A stretch of 64,000 bases of DNA. It comes from Promethearchaeota archaeon (lineage in GTDB: Archaea; Asgardarchaeota; Lokiarchaeia; Sigyniarchaeales; SOKP01). The notes under the pieces are model-generated. The model was not told where the DNA came from. It made no database searches and saw only the letters and a list, made by a program, of their open reading frames with translations. The stretch lies in contig JAHPZE010000001.1 of assembly GCA_019058365.1 (NCBI GenBank), positions 62,001 through 126,000 of the forward strand, read 5' to 3'. Positions 17,910 to 27,975 of this stretch are shown piece by piece; positions within the stretch are counted from its first letter, which is position 1, and the number at the start of each line of letters is the position of its first letter. The translations under genes were made by a program, and so were the position numbers.

Positions 17910-18446
17910 ATGGGTGCTGGAAAAATTTTAATAATTTTTGGAGCAATATTAACACTAGTCTCTACTTTTTTCTTGAGTTTGGTTACCGTTGATATGCCAG
18001 GAGCAATATTATGGTTAGAAGCGGGATTAAATTATGGAAATGGCATGAATTTCTTTATGCATATAACGTATTTATTCACTGATACAGGGACTGTTGCGAC
18101 GCAATTTGGACTACCTGTTTATTTAATATACATTATTATTGTGCTACTAATCTTTTTTGTGATTTCGGGTGTTATTCAGCTAATAGGAATAAAAAGTAGG
18201 GCTGCTGCGATCATTGGATCCATAATGCCACTGTTTATTGGAATTATTATCATTTTGGGTAGTTTTATGACGACACTTCCAGCAATTTTAGCTGGATTTG
18301 GATCATTTCAATTAGACAGTGCATTAGTAGCAGGTATTGTACCGTTTGACCTTCCTCTTGGAGGAATATCTCTTGGTGCATATCTTTTAGTCGCAGGTGG
18401 AGCATTGGCTTTCATTGGTGGTATCATTGGTACTTCAGATCTCTAA
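17910..18446 (+). CDS. four-helix membrane protein, unknown
   Basis: This 178-residue protein has four clear hydrophobic segments: ILIIFGAILTLVSTFFLSLV (~6-25), YLIYIIIVLLIFFVISGVIQ (~70-90), AAIIGSIMPLFIGIIIILGS (~97-120) and a Gly-rich one near the C terminus (GAYLLVAGGALAFIGGIIG). The loop after helix 1 is long (~45 residues). It looks like a small Asgard membrane protein of unknown role. It converges on mobA, whose stop lies ~25 bases downstream on the other strand. Confidence 0.65.
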   Translation: MGAGKILIIFGAILTLVSTFFLSLVTVDMPGAILWLEAGLNYGNGMNFFMHITYLFTDTGTVATQFGLPVYLIYIIIVLLIFFVISGVIQLIGIKSRAAAIIGSIMPLFIGIIIILGSFMTTLPAILAGFGSFQLDSALVAGIVPFDLPLGGISLGAYLLVAGGALAFIGGIIGTSDL

Positions 18447-18471
18447 ATATAAAATATAATTTAACTTTTTT

Positions 18472-19170
18472 TTAATTATTTTTTCTTTCCTTCATATTAA
18501 TTTCTTTTATTTTCTCAAGATCTATTAATTCATTTACATTAATAAAGGAAGATAAATTTTCATCGATAATCTTGATATTTTTTTCAATAGAGATAAAATT
18601 TGTTTTCCATTTAGCACTTAATAAGTTTGTTAATTTATATGATTGAATTTTTAAATTTTTTTTAGCCGTTTTTAAAGCTTTTTTAACGGGATAAATTGCC
18701 ACTAGTGGTTCTAAAAAACCATTTTCCCATTGAGGTATACAACAATCGTAATTTTTACATCGTTCAATTAAATATTTTAATACTTCCTTTTTTATTAAAG
18801 GAGTATCGCAAGATAACACTAAAACTTTTTTATATCTTAGTCTTTTTAACTCTTTAAAAGTAGAAAATAAACCAATCATAGGTGTTATTAGAGTTTTATC
18901 GCTTGTTATATCTTTATCATCAATGATAAAGGCGGTTAGATTGTTTATATCAATCTTTTCCATATATTTTTGCGTTTGTTTTAGGGAATTGGCAACTAGA
19001 AATATATCATATTTAAACTCACTTAATTTATCAAGTAAGTAAGATATAAGGGGTTTTCCAGAAAGTTCAAAAAGTCCTTTATCACTTCCAAATCGACTGC
19101 TTTTTCCTCCAATTAGAACCGCGATTGCTAAGAATTTAGATTTATTCCTTTTTTTTAACACTTTTTTCAT
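18472..19170 (-). CDS. mobA: molybdenum cofactor guanylyltransferase (MobA-like)
   Basis: This 232-residue nucleotidyltransferase has the MobA N-terminal signature: LIGGKSSRFGSDKGLFEL followed by GKPLISYLLDKL. LVLSCDTPLIKKEVLKYL near residue 120 supplies the metal-binding Asp. MobA attaches GMP to molybdopterin, or to the tungsten equivalent, giving the bis-MGD cofactor used by formate and formylmethanofuran dehydrogenases; the presence of fwdA 3 kb away is consistent with that. The N terminus is unusually Lys-rich. The ATG at 19170 precedes the MobA motif by ~20 residues, somewhat longer than usual. Confidence 0.85.
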   Translation of the reverse strand: MKKVLKKRNKSKFLAIAVLIGGKSSRFGSDKGLFELSGKPLISYLLDKLSEFKYDIFLVANSLKQTQKYMEKIDINNLTAFIIDDKDITSDKTLITPMIGLFSTFKELKRLRYKKVLVLSCDTPLIKKEVLKYLIERCKNYDCCIPQWENGFLEPLVAIYPVKKALKTAKKNLKIQSYKLTNLLSAKWKTNFISIEKNIKIIDENLSSFINVNELIDLEKIKEINMKERKNN

Positions 19171-19269
19171 TGGAATATTTAATATTTTATTAAACTAATA
19201 ATTAAAAATTATATATGATTTAAATTAATTGAAGATAATAAAACTGATTCTCTCAATCTATCTAATATC

Positions 19270-20793
19270 ATGCTTCTTAAAAGAAAAATAAAACAAATGA
19301 GAGAAAAACCTAGAGAGCATTGTGCTATTTTTGGTGTAACTTGTGATGATCTTGGTTTTTCAGTCTCAAATCTTTTGTATCAAGGATTAATTGCTTTGCA
19401 ACATCGAGGTCAAGAATCTACAGGAATATCCATTTTGAAAACTGGAGGTACAATTTTTACATATAAAAAAAATGGATTAGTCTCACAAGTTTTAGAGGAG
19501 AAAATTATTTCACAATATTGGGGAAATGTTGGCATTGGACATAACAGGTATGCTACAACTGGAGCAGTTGGTTTTAACTCCTCTCTTTATATGCAACCAT
19601 TTCATTTCAAAAACAATGAAATTGAATTTTCTATGGCTTTCAATGGAACCATAGCTAATTTTGATGAAATCAAAAAGAAAATGGACGAGATGGGACGCAT
19701 TTTTATCACTGATACTGATACTGAGGTTTTAGCGCAACTAATCGGATCTATTGCTTTAGGAACGGAAGATTGGCCTGAAATTCTAAAGGTTACAAGCAGA
19801 TTATTAGATGGTTCCTATTCTTTAATATTAATGACTTCTGAAGGAGATATTTATGCTATTAGAGATCCATTAGGATTTAAACCTTTATGCATTGGGGAAT
19901 TGAAAACTGAACAACGAAATCTATATTTTGTTGCATCTGAATCATGTGCTATTGATGCTGTTGGAGGGTTATTTTTAAGAGATGTACAACCCGGAGAAAT
20001 TGTACATCTGAGTCATCAGAAAGATATTCATTCAGAGATGGTAATTAAAGCAAACAGAACAGCCATATGTCAATTTGAATATGTATACTTCGCACGACCA
20101 GATTCTATTATTGATGGAGTTTCAGTCGCAGAGGCAAGATCACGATTAGGTATGAATTTAGCTAAGAATGATCCTATTTTAAAAAATTCTGAGATAAGGA
20201 AAAATGCAATTGTAGTTCCAGTTCCAGATTCAGGCCGAAGTGTCGCAGTAGGATATGCAAAAGAAGCAAAGCTTCCTTACATAGAGGGTTTAATGAAGAA
20301 CCGGTACGTACATAGAACATTTATTATGCCTGGTCAAACAAAACGTAAAATTGCTGTAAAAGAGAAGTTGAATCCTATAAAAAGTATTGTAAAGGATAAA
20401 GATGTTATTCTTTTAGATGATTCTATTGTGAGGGGGACAACAACTCAACAAATAGTATCACTATTACGAGAAAAAGGAGGAGCTAAACGGGTTCATTTAC
20501 GTGTTAGTTGTCCCCCAATTGTTAGTCCATGCTATATGGGAATTGATTTTCCTACTAAAAATGAATTAATTGCAGGAAGATTCCAAGACCAGTATGGTGA
20601 CAATTATATAGATGAAATTCAACGAACAATAGGAGCAGATACATTGTTATATCAAACAATAGATAATTTAACTCTAGCGATTGGAAAGGGTAGAAACGAA
20701 TTATGTTTAGCCTGTTTAACAGGTGATTATCAATTAAAATCTGTACAAAAATTAGCAGAATTAGAGCAATCTATTGTTAAAAGTAGAACTTGA
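19270..20793 (+). CDS. purF: amidophosphoribosyltransferase (PurF)
   Basis: PurF catalyses the first step of purine synthesis, making phosphoribosylamine from PRPP and glutamine. The class II amidotransferase domain starts with the nucleophile Cys18 in EHCAIFGVTCDD, so residues 1-17 are a propeptide to be cut off, as in other PurF proteins (an alternative start is Met11). GHNRYATTGA and LQHRGQESTGI are typical glutaminase motifs. The PRPP-binding signature VILLDDSIVRGTT lies at ~376-388. LCLACLTGDY near the C terminus gives the Cys pair often liganding an Fe-S cluster. At 507 residues the length is normal. It is intact, unlike the decayed paralogue that converges on it from downstream. Confidence 0.95.
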   Translation: MLLKRKIKQMREKPREHCAIFGVTCDDLGFSVSNLLYQGLIALQHRGQESTGISILKTGGTIFTYKKNGLVSQVLEEKIISQYWGNVGIGHNRYATTGAVGFNSSLYMQPFHFKNNEIEFSMAFNGTIANFDEIKKKMDEMGRIFITDTDTEVLAQLIGSIALGTEDWPEILKVTSRLLDGSYSLILMTSEGDIYAIRDPLGFKPLCIGELKTEQRNLYFVASESCAIDAVGGLFLRDVQPGEIVHLSHQKDIHSEMVIKANRTAICQFEYVYFARPDSIIDGVSVAEARSRLGMNLAKNDPILKNSEIRKNAIVVPVPDSGRSVAVGYAKEAKLPYIEGLMKNRYVHRTFIMPGQTKRKIAVKEKLNPIKSIVKDKDVILLDDSIVRGTTTQQIVSLLREKGGAKRVHLRVSCPPIVSPCYMGIDFPTKNELIAGRFQDQYGDNYIDEIQRTIGADTLLYQTIDNLTLAIGKGRNELCLACLTGDYQLKSVQKLAELEQSIVKSRT

Positions 20794-20807
20794 TTTTAAA
20801 ATGCTTT

Positions 20808-22204
20808 CTATTCTACGCCATCCCAACAATATGTACATATCTTTTCTTTCGGTAATCCAATAGCTTTAATTAAATTTTCAAGTCTCTGATATTGCAAAGT
20901 CGTCAATTGTAATTTTGTGCGAACAACTTCGACCATAGCTTTATAATTATCAGATTTTGGATCGGTATATCTGTAGGATCCTGGATATTCTTTCCAATCA
21001 GTTCTTTTATCACCCATCATCCGGCTAAATTCAATTCAGAACGAGATCGAGAGAAATTTAGAAATTTACAACTATAAACAAGTAGAGGACAGGCAGGTCT
21101 CATATGTACTTCCTTAGCTCCATATTCATATAATCTTTAAATTGTTTTTCGAAGTTGAGTACCCCTCACAATTGAATCTTCACAAAAAAGTAAACGTTTG
21201 TTATTAATAAGTTCTTCAATTGGTATTAATTTCATTTTTGCAACTTGGTCTCTAATAGATTGAACTTGTGGCATAAAGTTCCTAGGCCAAGTTGGAGTGT
21301 ATTTTACATAGGGTCGTGAAAAAGGAATTTTAGCTTCATTAACATATCCTAAACCATGTGCTGTTACTGAATCAGGGATCCCTACTACGAGATCAATTTC
21401 AATATTATCATTTTTTGCTAAATAAGATCCACATTTATATCAAACCGATTCTACGTTGATACCTTCATAATTAGATGCAGGAAATCCATAATATACTCAT
21501 AAAAAACCACAAATTTGCAGTCGGTCTCCTAGTCTGATTTTATGTTCGAGACCATTTTTACTTATAAAAATTATTTCACCCGGTCCAAGGTACTTTTTTG
21601 TTTTATAACGCAGATTAGGAAATACACAAGTTTCCATCGTTATGGCATAAGCCCCCGATTTTTCCCCTATAATAAGCAGTGTTCTTCCTAATTTATCTCG
21701 AACAGCGTAGATTTCTTCATTTGTTAATATAAGCATAGTACATGATCCATCAACCATATCTTAAACGTTCTGAATTCCTTCTTCAAATGTAGCTCCTTGA
21801 CTAATAATTGTTGCTACCATTTCGGTAGGATTAATTTCTCCTCCATGCATCTCTGAGAAATGAGATCTATTCTTTAAAGCTTTTTTTGCTAAATCTTCTA
21901 GATTATTAATTTTTCCCACTATAACAATAGCAAAAACACCTAAATGAGAATTGATTATTAATGGTTGATCATCATAATCACTGATTACTCCTATACCTTT
22001 ATTTCCGTGCATTTTCTTAATATCTTTCTCGAATTTGGACCTAAATTGAGTTGTTGTTATGGTTTTAATAAACCGTTGAAAACCATCGGAGTTTTTTACT
22101 GCTAATCCTCCTCTTCTAGTTCCTAAATGAGAATGATAATCTGTTCCATAGAAAAGATCTTCTAAACAATCTGAATCTGAAAAAACTCCGAATAAACCAC
22201 CCAT
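20808..22204 (-). pseudogene. decayed PurF-like amidotransferase paralogue
   Basis: Read on the minus strand from the ATG at 22204, the pieces MGGLFGVFSDSDC, YHSHLGTRRGGLAV, DMVDGSCTML, YYGFPASNYEGIN, EDSIVRGTQL, EVHMRPACP and IGLPKEKICTYCWDG line up with a PurF-like family found in bacteria and archaea that lacks the usual N-terminal Cys nucleophile. The gene is broken at least five times: TAA at 21763-21761 (after QNV), TGA at 21499-21497 (after CGFL, where relatives have Trp), TGA at 21442-21440 (after VESV, where Arg is expected), TAA at 21139-21137 (after RKTI), and a one-base frameshift near 21020-21025. Mixed TAA, TGA and frameshift lesions rule out simple recoding. The intact purF on the opposite strand presumably serves purine synthesis. 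Confidence 0.88.
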
Positions 22205-22315
22205 TATACTTTCACTACTTATTTAAATCGAAAAATATTAATAAATGAAATTATTAATTTGATATCAAACCCTAAATTATTCAAAGTATGAATTTGGAAT
22301 ATTTTATACAACTTT

Positions 22316-24721
22316 TTATAAATTTTCTTTTTGATATTTGAATAATCCTCCTATCAATTGTCCTGTGCTTATCCCTGCGTCTCCCGGAGCAATTAAATTA
22401 TGCTCCAAAAACAAAAAACCCTCATTAATCACTTTTTCTTTAATACTTCTCGAAAAAGAATAATTATATGCAACCCCACCTGTCAATCCAATATAATTAA
22501 TTTGATTTTCTTTAGCAACTTCTAATGCAATTTCAGCAAATGCATTCCCTATTTCAATTTGAAATTTCGCAGCAATATCTGCTCGTGCATTTTTTGAATT
22601 CTCTAGTAAAGAAAGGATATTAAGTATTAGTTTTGAGGTGTTAATTATACGTATTCCATTTTTTCTGGAATACTTAATTTCTAAGTCTATATTATGAGGA
22701 TTACCTCTTGATGCTAAAGCTTCAAGTCTCATAGCGGGTTCTCCTCTGTATGTTTTAATATTTGCTGCTCCTAAAAGATAAGAAACGGCATCAAATATTC
22801 GACCAGTCGAACTAGATAAAGGTATATTCTCGGATAGAAATTTCTGATCTGCATTGCTGAATTGAGAAACCATAGACTTTAATTCATCATTTTTATATTC
22901 TAAATCATTTTCTAATCCAATTAATCTGAAGATTTTTAAAGATTCATCTACACCTAAAGTATTAAGAATAATAGAAGCTGCCATACGAGCAGGATATTTT
23001 GTACATCGATCTCCTCCAATCATTGGTTGATATTCTAAAAAACCAAGCCGCTTATAATCATTATAAGAGCTTAATAAAATTTCTCCGCCCCAAATATTAC
23101 CATCATCTCCATAACCAACACCATCAGTACTTATGCCAATAATTTTTTCATCCAGTTCGATTCTATTTTCTGCCATAAGACTTAAAACATGAGCAAAATG
23201 ATGCTGTACTGAATATAATGGAACATTAAACTGATTTGCTAATTCTTCTCCAAATTTTGTAGTTACAAAAGCTGGATGAGCATCGCAAGTAATAAATTTT
23301 AATTCAGAATCTTTAACTTGTAAAAGACTTTTAATATGAAAAAGAGCATCTTTAAGAAAATTGTAAGTTTCTAAATGAGTTGCATTTCCAATATGTTGAG
23401 TGGGAAATATTCGATTTTTCCTTAAAATTGCTCCTGTTACCGATAATTCAGGACCCGTAGCTAAAGCACTAGGTATTTCTACTTCAAATGGTAATGGTAA
23501 ATATTCTGGAACATAGCCTCTCGATCGTCTAATTAATTTTACTTTATTATTATGAATTCTTAAAACACTATCATCAGCTCTTTGGTAAATTGGTCTATTA
23601 TGAAGTAGAAATACTTCTGCTAAATCTTGAAGTTGGATGAAGATATCTTTATTTTCAATAGCCATAGGAATATAGGATTTATTCCCACTTGTATAGATTA
23701 AAGATTTTTCCCCAATATATTGAAAAAGTAAATAATGGATGCCTGAATAAGGGAGTAATATTCCCACATTGCTTAACCCTGGAGCTACTTGTTCACTAAT
23801 GATAGAATTATCAAAAGATTCCTTTTTTTCTAAAAGAACTATAGGTCTACGAAATGATGTTATTATCTCTTTTTCCTTAGTTGAGATTTTTAGATCATTT
23901 TTGAGAACATCTAAATTTGGAACCATTACAGCAAAAGGCTTATACTTTCTTTCTCCTTTTCTTTCACGGAGTTTTAGAATCGTTTCATCATTCGCTAAAC
24001 AAACTAAATGTGTACCTCCAATACCTTTCACAGCAACAATCTTTCCTTCATTAATTATCTTGGCTGTTTCTTGCAAAATAGAATCAATTGACTCATTATT
24101 AATTATTTTTCCCTGTTTATTATACAAGGTATAATGAGGACCACAAACAGAACAAGCAAAAGTTTGAGCATGAAATCTTCTATTAGTAAAATCCGAATAT
24201 TCTTGAATACAAGATTCAGGTTCAGCTTGCTGGCAGAAAGGAAATTTAATCATTGTACTCCTCTCCCTATCGTAAGGCAATTCGGTTACTGTAGTATATC
24301 TGGGACCACATACAGCACATGCGATAAAAGGATATTTATAATATTTTTTTTTTTGAGGATCATTCATATCTTTTAGACATTCATTACAGATTGCTATATC
24401 TGGTGGAAGAGTTAGGCTAACTCCACGTCCTTGTTCACTTTTCCTTATCTCTAGTTCATTAAATTCTTTTTGAAAATCCAAATAATTTATCTTAATATCC
24501 TCAATGAAAGAGATTTTTGGTTTCTTTATTTCAATATTTTTTAAAAATTTTTTAATATTTTGAAAATTACCTTGTAAAACCAATCTTACTCCTGCATTTC
24601 CCCTATTTAAAATATAACCTTTAAGATTTTGGGAATTTGCTAGATTATATAAAAAGGGCCTAAAACCTACTCCTTGAACAATCCCAGTTATCGTAATTTC
24701 TATTGTTTTATGCTCTTTCAA
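22316..24721 (-). CDS. hypF: carbamoyltransferase HypF ([NiFe] hydrogenase maturation)
   Basis: HypF makes the carbamoyl group that becomes the cyanide ligands of the [NiFe] site. This 801-residue protein has the expected order: acylphosphatase domain (GIVQGVGFRPFLYNLA, residues ~13-28), two zinc-finger units (CNECLKDM with CAVCGPRYT; then SCIQEYSDF with CSVCGPHYT), a YrdC-like domain (KGIGGTHLVCLA) and a Kae1/TobZ-like C-terminal domain (AHPAFVTTKFG, VQHHFAHVLSLMAEN, GVGYGDDGNIWGGE). In the second zinc finger the first Cys is displaced (FCQQAEPESC, CX8C instead of CX2C). It is followed on the same strand, beyond the PLC-like gene, by hypD and hypE upstream; hypC is at 34.8 kb. Confidence 0.96.
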   Translation of the reverse strand: MKEHKTIEITITGIVQGVGFRPFLYNLANSQNLKGYILNRGNAGVRLVLQGNFQNIKKFLKNIEIKKPKISFIEDIKINYLDFQKEFNELEIRKSEQGRGVSLTLPPDIAICNECLKDMNDPQKKKYYKYPFIACAVCGPRYTTVTELPYDRERSTMIKFPFCQQAEPESCIQEYSDFTNRRFHAQTFACSVCGPHYTLYNKQGKIINNESIDSILQETAKIINEGKIVAVKGIGGTHLVCLANDETILKLRERKGERKYKPFAVMVPNLDVLKNDLKISTKEKEIITSFRRPIVLLEKKESFDNSIISEQVAPGLSNVGILLPYSGIHYLLFQYIGEKSLIYTSGNKSYIPMAIENKDIFIQLQDLAEVFLLHNRPIYQRADDSVLRIHNNKVKLIRRSRGYVPEYLPLPFEVEIPSALATGPELSVTGAILRKNRIFPTQHIGNATHLETYNFLKDALFHIKSLLQVKDSELKFITCDAHPAFVTTKFGEELANQFNVPLYSVQHHFAHVLSLMAENRIELDEKIIGISTDGVGYGDDGNIWGGEILLSSYNDYKRLGFLEYQPMIGGDRCTKYPARMAASIILNTLGVDESLKIFRLIGLENDLEYKNDELKSMVSQFSNADQKFLSENIPLSSSTGRIFDAVSYLLGAANIKTYRGEPAMRLEALASRGNPHNIDLEIKYSRKNGIRIINTSKLILNILSLLENSKNARADIAAKFQIEIGNAFAEIALEVAKENQINYIGLTGGVAYNYSFSRSIKEKVINEGFLFLEHNLIAPGDAGISTGQLIGGLFKYQKENL

Positions 24722-24869
24722 TTGCTCAACTACAGGTTTTCAAAGTTAATCTAAAATCTAATTAAATAAATAATTACTATAAAAAAAACTAATATTTTAT
24801 TATGATAGTATTATTAAATTAAGCTTTTGTTATTGAACTAACTATTTAATTAAGTGAAAGTATAGTAAA

Positions 24870-25742
24870 ATGTCTCTAAAAGAAGAATTATGGGACATAC
24901 CTTATCATAAAGCATTTTTCAAGACAAGTCATAATTCATATGTACATTCTATAAGAGAACAACTAAATAAAGGAGTTAGGGGTCTTGAATACGATATACA
25001 TGACAATAAAATACAACAATTAGAAGATTTTGAAGTATATCATTTAGAAAACCACGTTGATTCACTTCTAAGCGAAAATGGCAACCCCAGTAATTTATTA
25101 CTTTCTAATTGGCTTAAAGTATTAGATGACTGGTCTAATGATCAAAATAAAGAACATGCGCCTATAACACTATTTATTGAGCTTAAAGATAACATTATTG
25201 ATTCGAATAATGAGCCCGAAGAACTTTATGGGATAAAGAAACTAAATCAAATTATAGTTAATTCATTTACCTCTGCCACCCTTTTCACGTTTAAAAATTT
25301 CCGAGAAAAAAGCTTTAAATGGCCAACAGTTAGAGAATTAAAAGGCTGTATTATTATTGTACTTGTAAGTTATTGGGGAGGATACTGGGCAGCTAATGAA
25401 GGTGGTTTCAATTCTAGGGTAAGATATATGAATAATTGCTTACAAGGTAAAGATGACATCTGTTTTGTTTCTTGGGTTCAAGAAGACCAAGGAGAAAAAT
25501 CATCTTATCTTAAAGAAAATAGTTATTTTTGGAAATGTAGCCTTGGATATAGCACCAAAAACTTTTCTCAAAATTCTGAATCCCAAAGAGTAACCCGAGC
25601 TGATTTTGATAAAATTGTATGGGGAATGCACGTTAAAACATATTATAACAAGAGTTATGAAAATGGATATCGTTGTAATTTTCCTGCTACAGATGTTTGG
25701 GGAACTGATAAATATAATAATTGTTTTCCATGGTCATTTTAA
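24870..25742 (+). CDS. phospholipase C-like (PI-PLC X-domain / GDPD superfamily) protein
   Basis: This 290-residue protein starts with the pattern of PI-PLC catalytic domains: FKTSHNSYVHSIREQLNKGV with His21-Asn22, followed by RGLEYDIHDN with Glu40 and Asp42, and VYHLENHVDSLL with candidate second His residues. LFIELKDN near residue 110 resembles the metal-binding strand. No signal peptide is visible, so it looks cytoplasmic. The family hydrolyses phosphodiesters of (glyco)phospholipids, mostly via a Ca2+-dependent mechanism in the variant with this spacing; with archaeal lipids the substrate is an open question. The stop codon overlaps that of the convergent hypD by four bases. Confidence 0.75.
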   Translation: MSLKEELWDIPYHKAFFKTSHNSYVHSIREQLNKGVRGLEYDIHDNKIQQLEDFEVYHLENHVDSLLSENGNPSNLLLSNWLKVLDDWSNDQNKEHAPITLFIELKDNIIDSNNEPEELYGIKKLNQIIVNSFTSATLFTFKNFREKSFKWPTVRELKGCIIIVLVSYWGGYWAANEGGFNSRVRYMNNCLQGKDDICFVSWVQEDQGEKSSYLKENSYFWKCSLGYSTKNFSQNSESQRVTRADFDKIVWGMHVKTYYNKSYENGYRCNFPATDVWGTDKYNNCFPWSF

Positions 25743-26851
25743 GAGTTTTGTTCACTATAATATTTATAATAAATACTACATGTACCTTCCATTGAAACCA
25801 TACATGGACCTACTGGATTAATCGGAGTACATTCTCTTCTAAATAATTTGCATTCATAAGGGTATAATTTTCCAACCATAACAAGATGGCAAGAACATCC
25901 AGAAGGGATATCTTGAGATTTTTCGATTTTTATGTCAAATTTTTTATCAGCATCATACTCACTATATTTCTCTCTAATGACCAATCCTCCTTCATTTATT
26001 CTTCCAATACCTCTCCATGGAGAGGAAACAGGCTCAAAAACATCTTCTATTATCTTCTGAGCGATAATATTTCCTTCAGGCTTTACAAATCTAGAATATT
26101 CATTTAGTGATTCATACTTTTTATCTCTCATTTGCTTCAAAAGCATTAAAATCGAGATTAACACATCATTTGGTTCAAATCCAGATATTACATTAGGGAT
26201 TTTATATCCTTGGGAAAATATTTCATATGGTTTTAACCCTATTATGGTTGACACATGCCCAGGTGAAATAAAACCATCGATTTTTAATTGAGATTGGCTT
26301 ATTAAAAGTTCTAAAGCAGCGGGTATCAACTTATGAGCACAAATCACTGAAAAATTTGAAGGGGGCTCAGATTGTATTTCATATCCAATTAATGGAACTG
26401 TAGTTTCAAATCCTATTGCAAAAAATATTACTTCTTTATCTGGATTTTCTTTAGCTATTTTAACGGCATCATTCGGGCCATATATAATACGAATATCAGC
26501 GCCTTTGGCTTTAAGTTCAGCAAGAGAGATATTTGAAGCAGGAACTCTGATCATATCTCCAAAAGTTGTTATTATCGTGTCATCTCGCTTTCCAAGCTCA
26601 ATTGCTTTATCAATATCAGCAGCAGGGCATACACATACTGGGCATCCTGGACCCGATAATACTTCAATTTCTTTAGGTAAGAGAGTTCTTAATCCATATT
26701 TAGAAATAGTATGTTCATGAGTCCCACAAACATGCATAAATTTAACTGGTTTATCTATTTCTTTAGTAATTTCATTTATTTTCTCAATAATTTTATCTGT
26801 AAATTCTTTACTTCTTAAAACATCTAAGCCAGGAATATTCATTTTTATCAC
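25739..26851 (-). CDS. hypD: hydrogenase maturation Fe-S protein HypD
   Basis: HypD is the scaffold on which HypC and HypE assemble the Fe(CN)2CO unit. The 370-residue sequence contains the family motifs: FMHVCGTHEHTISKYGLR (residues ~38-55), SGPGCPVCVCP (~66-76), GFETTVPLIGYEI and the C-terminal cluster region with CSCHLVMVGK, YECKLFRRECTP and GPCMVSMEGTC. Length is standard. It is transcribed with hypE, whose stop lies only a few bases upstream of the ATG at 26851. Confidence 0.96.
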   Translation of the reverse strand: MIKMNIPGLDVLRSKEFTDKIIEKINEITKEIDKPVKFMHVCGTHEHTISKYGLRTLLPKEIEVLSGPGCPVCVCPAADIDKAIELGKRDDTIITTFGDMIRVPASNISLAELKAKGADIRIIYGPNDAVKIAKENPDKEVIFFAIGFETTVPLIGYEIQSEPPSNFSVICAHKLIPAALELLISQSQLKIDGFISPGHVSTIIGLKPYEIFSQGYKIPNVISGFEPNDVLISILMLLKQMRDKKYESLNEYSRFVKPEGNIIAQKIIEDVFEPVSSPWRGIGRINEGGLVIREKYSEYDADKKFDIKIEKSQDIPSGCSCHLVMVGKLYPYECKLFRRECTPINPVGPCMVSMEGTCSIYYKYYSEQNS

Positions 26852-26854
26852 CTA

Positions 26855-27907
26855 TTAGCAAATCCGAGGTATTGGTTCTCCCAACGGCATATCTACAAAT
26901 CGGGTCCCACCAACAATTGTTTTTAAAAATACTCTTTTAGGATTTTCTGCTTTTACTTTACCAATAATTTCAGCATCTTTCCCAATTTGAGTTGATTTTA
27001 TTTTCTTTAAGACATCTTGAGAGTATTTTGGATCAACTGCTAAGAGAGCTCTTCCTTCACATGCTATATTATAAGGATCTAATCCTAACATTTCACATAT
27101 AGCAATAACTTGATTCTTAATTCGAACCTTTTCCTCATCAATCCAAATGCTAACGTTAGATTTTGCCGCCCAATCATTTAAAGCAGCAGCAATACCACCA
27201 CGAGTAGGATCCTTCATTGCATGAATATAATTATTAATAATCTCAAACTTAATTTTATCATAAATTTCAAGTAATAATGAAATGTCTGATTTTAAATCAG
27301 TAGATATATTTAAACCTTCTCTAGAAGCCATTAATGCTGTCCCATGATCTCCAATACTTCCAGTTAGGATAATATTATCTTCAGCCTTAATGTTGTTATC
27401 TAAAATTTTTATGTTTTTATCTTTGATCCCAATACCGGTTGTGGCAATTATTATTTCATTCAATGTTCCCCTCGGCATAACTTTAGTATCTCCAGCAATT
27501 ATGGCGATTCTCGCCTTAGCAGCCATAAAATTCATTGAATTAACAATTTTTTCTAGTTTGTTGAATTCAAAGCCTTCTTCAATGATTATTACAGAAGTTA
27601 AAGCTAAGGGCTCAGCACCCATCATTATAAGATCATTAACCGTTCCGCAGACACTAAGAGTTCCTAAATCTCCCCCTGGAAAAAATAATGGATAAATTGT
27701 ATGACCATCTGCAGTAACAACAATTTCTTTTTCATAATTAATTAAAGGAATTGTAGCTCCATCATCTAATTCTTCGATACCAATCCCGTTATTAACGTTT
27801 TTATATGGTATATTTTTAGTTATAAATTCTATTAATTCTTCTTGCAGAACGCCACCCGCTCCATGAGCTAAACGGATTATATTTGAGCTCTCTTTTTTTT
27901 TACTCAT
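26855..27907 (-). CDS. hypE: hydrogenase maturation protein HypE (thiocyanate-forming dehydratase)
   Basis: HypE dehydrates the carbamoyl group on its C-terminal Cys to a thiocyanate that donates CN to iron. The 350-residue AIR-synthase-like protein opens with IRLAHGAGGVLQEELIEF, has DDGATIPL and ADGHTIYPLFFPGGDLG in the ATP-binding region, KDPTRGGIAAALND near residue 230, and ends exactly in the catalytic PRIC (Cys350). Stop and start of hypE/hypD are 3 bases apart. A 22-codon relic resembling its N terminus is found ~1 kb away at 28870-28938. Confidence 0.97.
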   Translation of the reverse strand: MSKKKESSNIIRLAHGAGGVLQEELIEFITKNIPYKNVNNGIGIEELDDGATIPLINYEKEIVVTADGHTIYPLFFPGGDLGTLSVCGTVNDLIMMGAEPLALTSVIIIEEGFEFNKLEKIVNSMNFMAAKARIAIIAGDTKVMPRGTLNEIIIATTGIGIKDKNIKILDNNIKAEDNIILTGSIGDHGTALMASREGLNISTDLKSDISLLLEIYDKIKFEIINNYIHAMKDPTRGGIAAALNDWAAKSNVSIWIDEEKVRIKNQVIAICEMLGLDPYNIACEGRALLAVDPKYSQDVLKKIKSTQIGKDAEIIGKVKAENPKRVFLKTIVGGTRFVDMPLGEPIPRIC

Positions 27908-27975
27908 AATAGAATGAATGAATTGAAAATTAAAAGAATTTATGTTATATCCTGAGTGATTGTTAAAAAGAGGTA

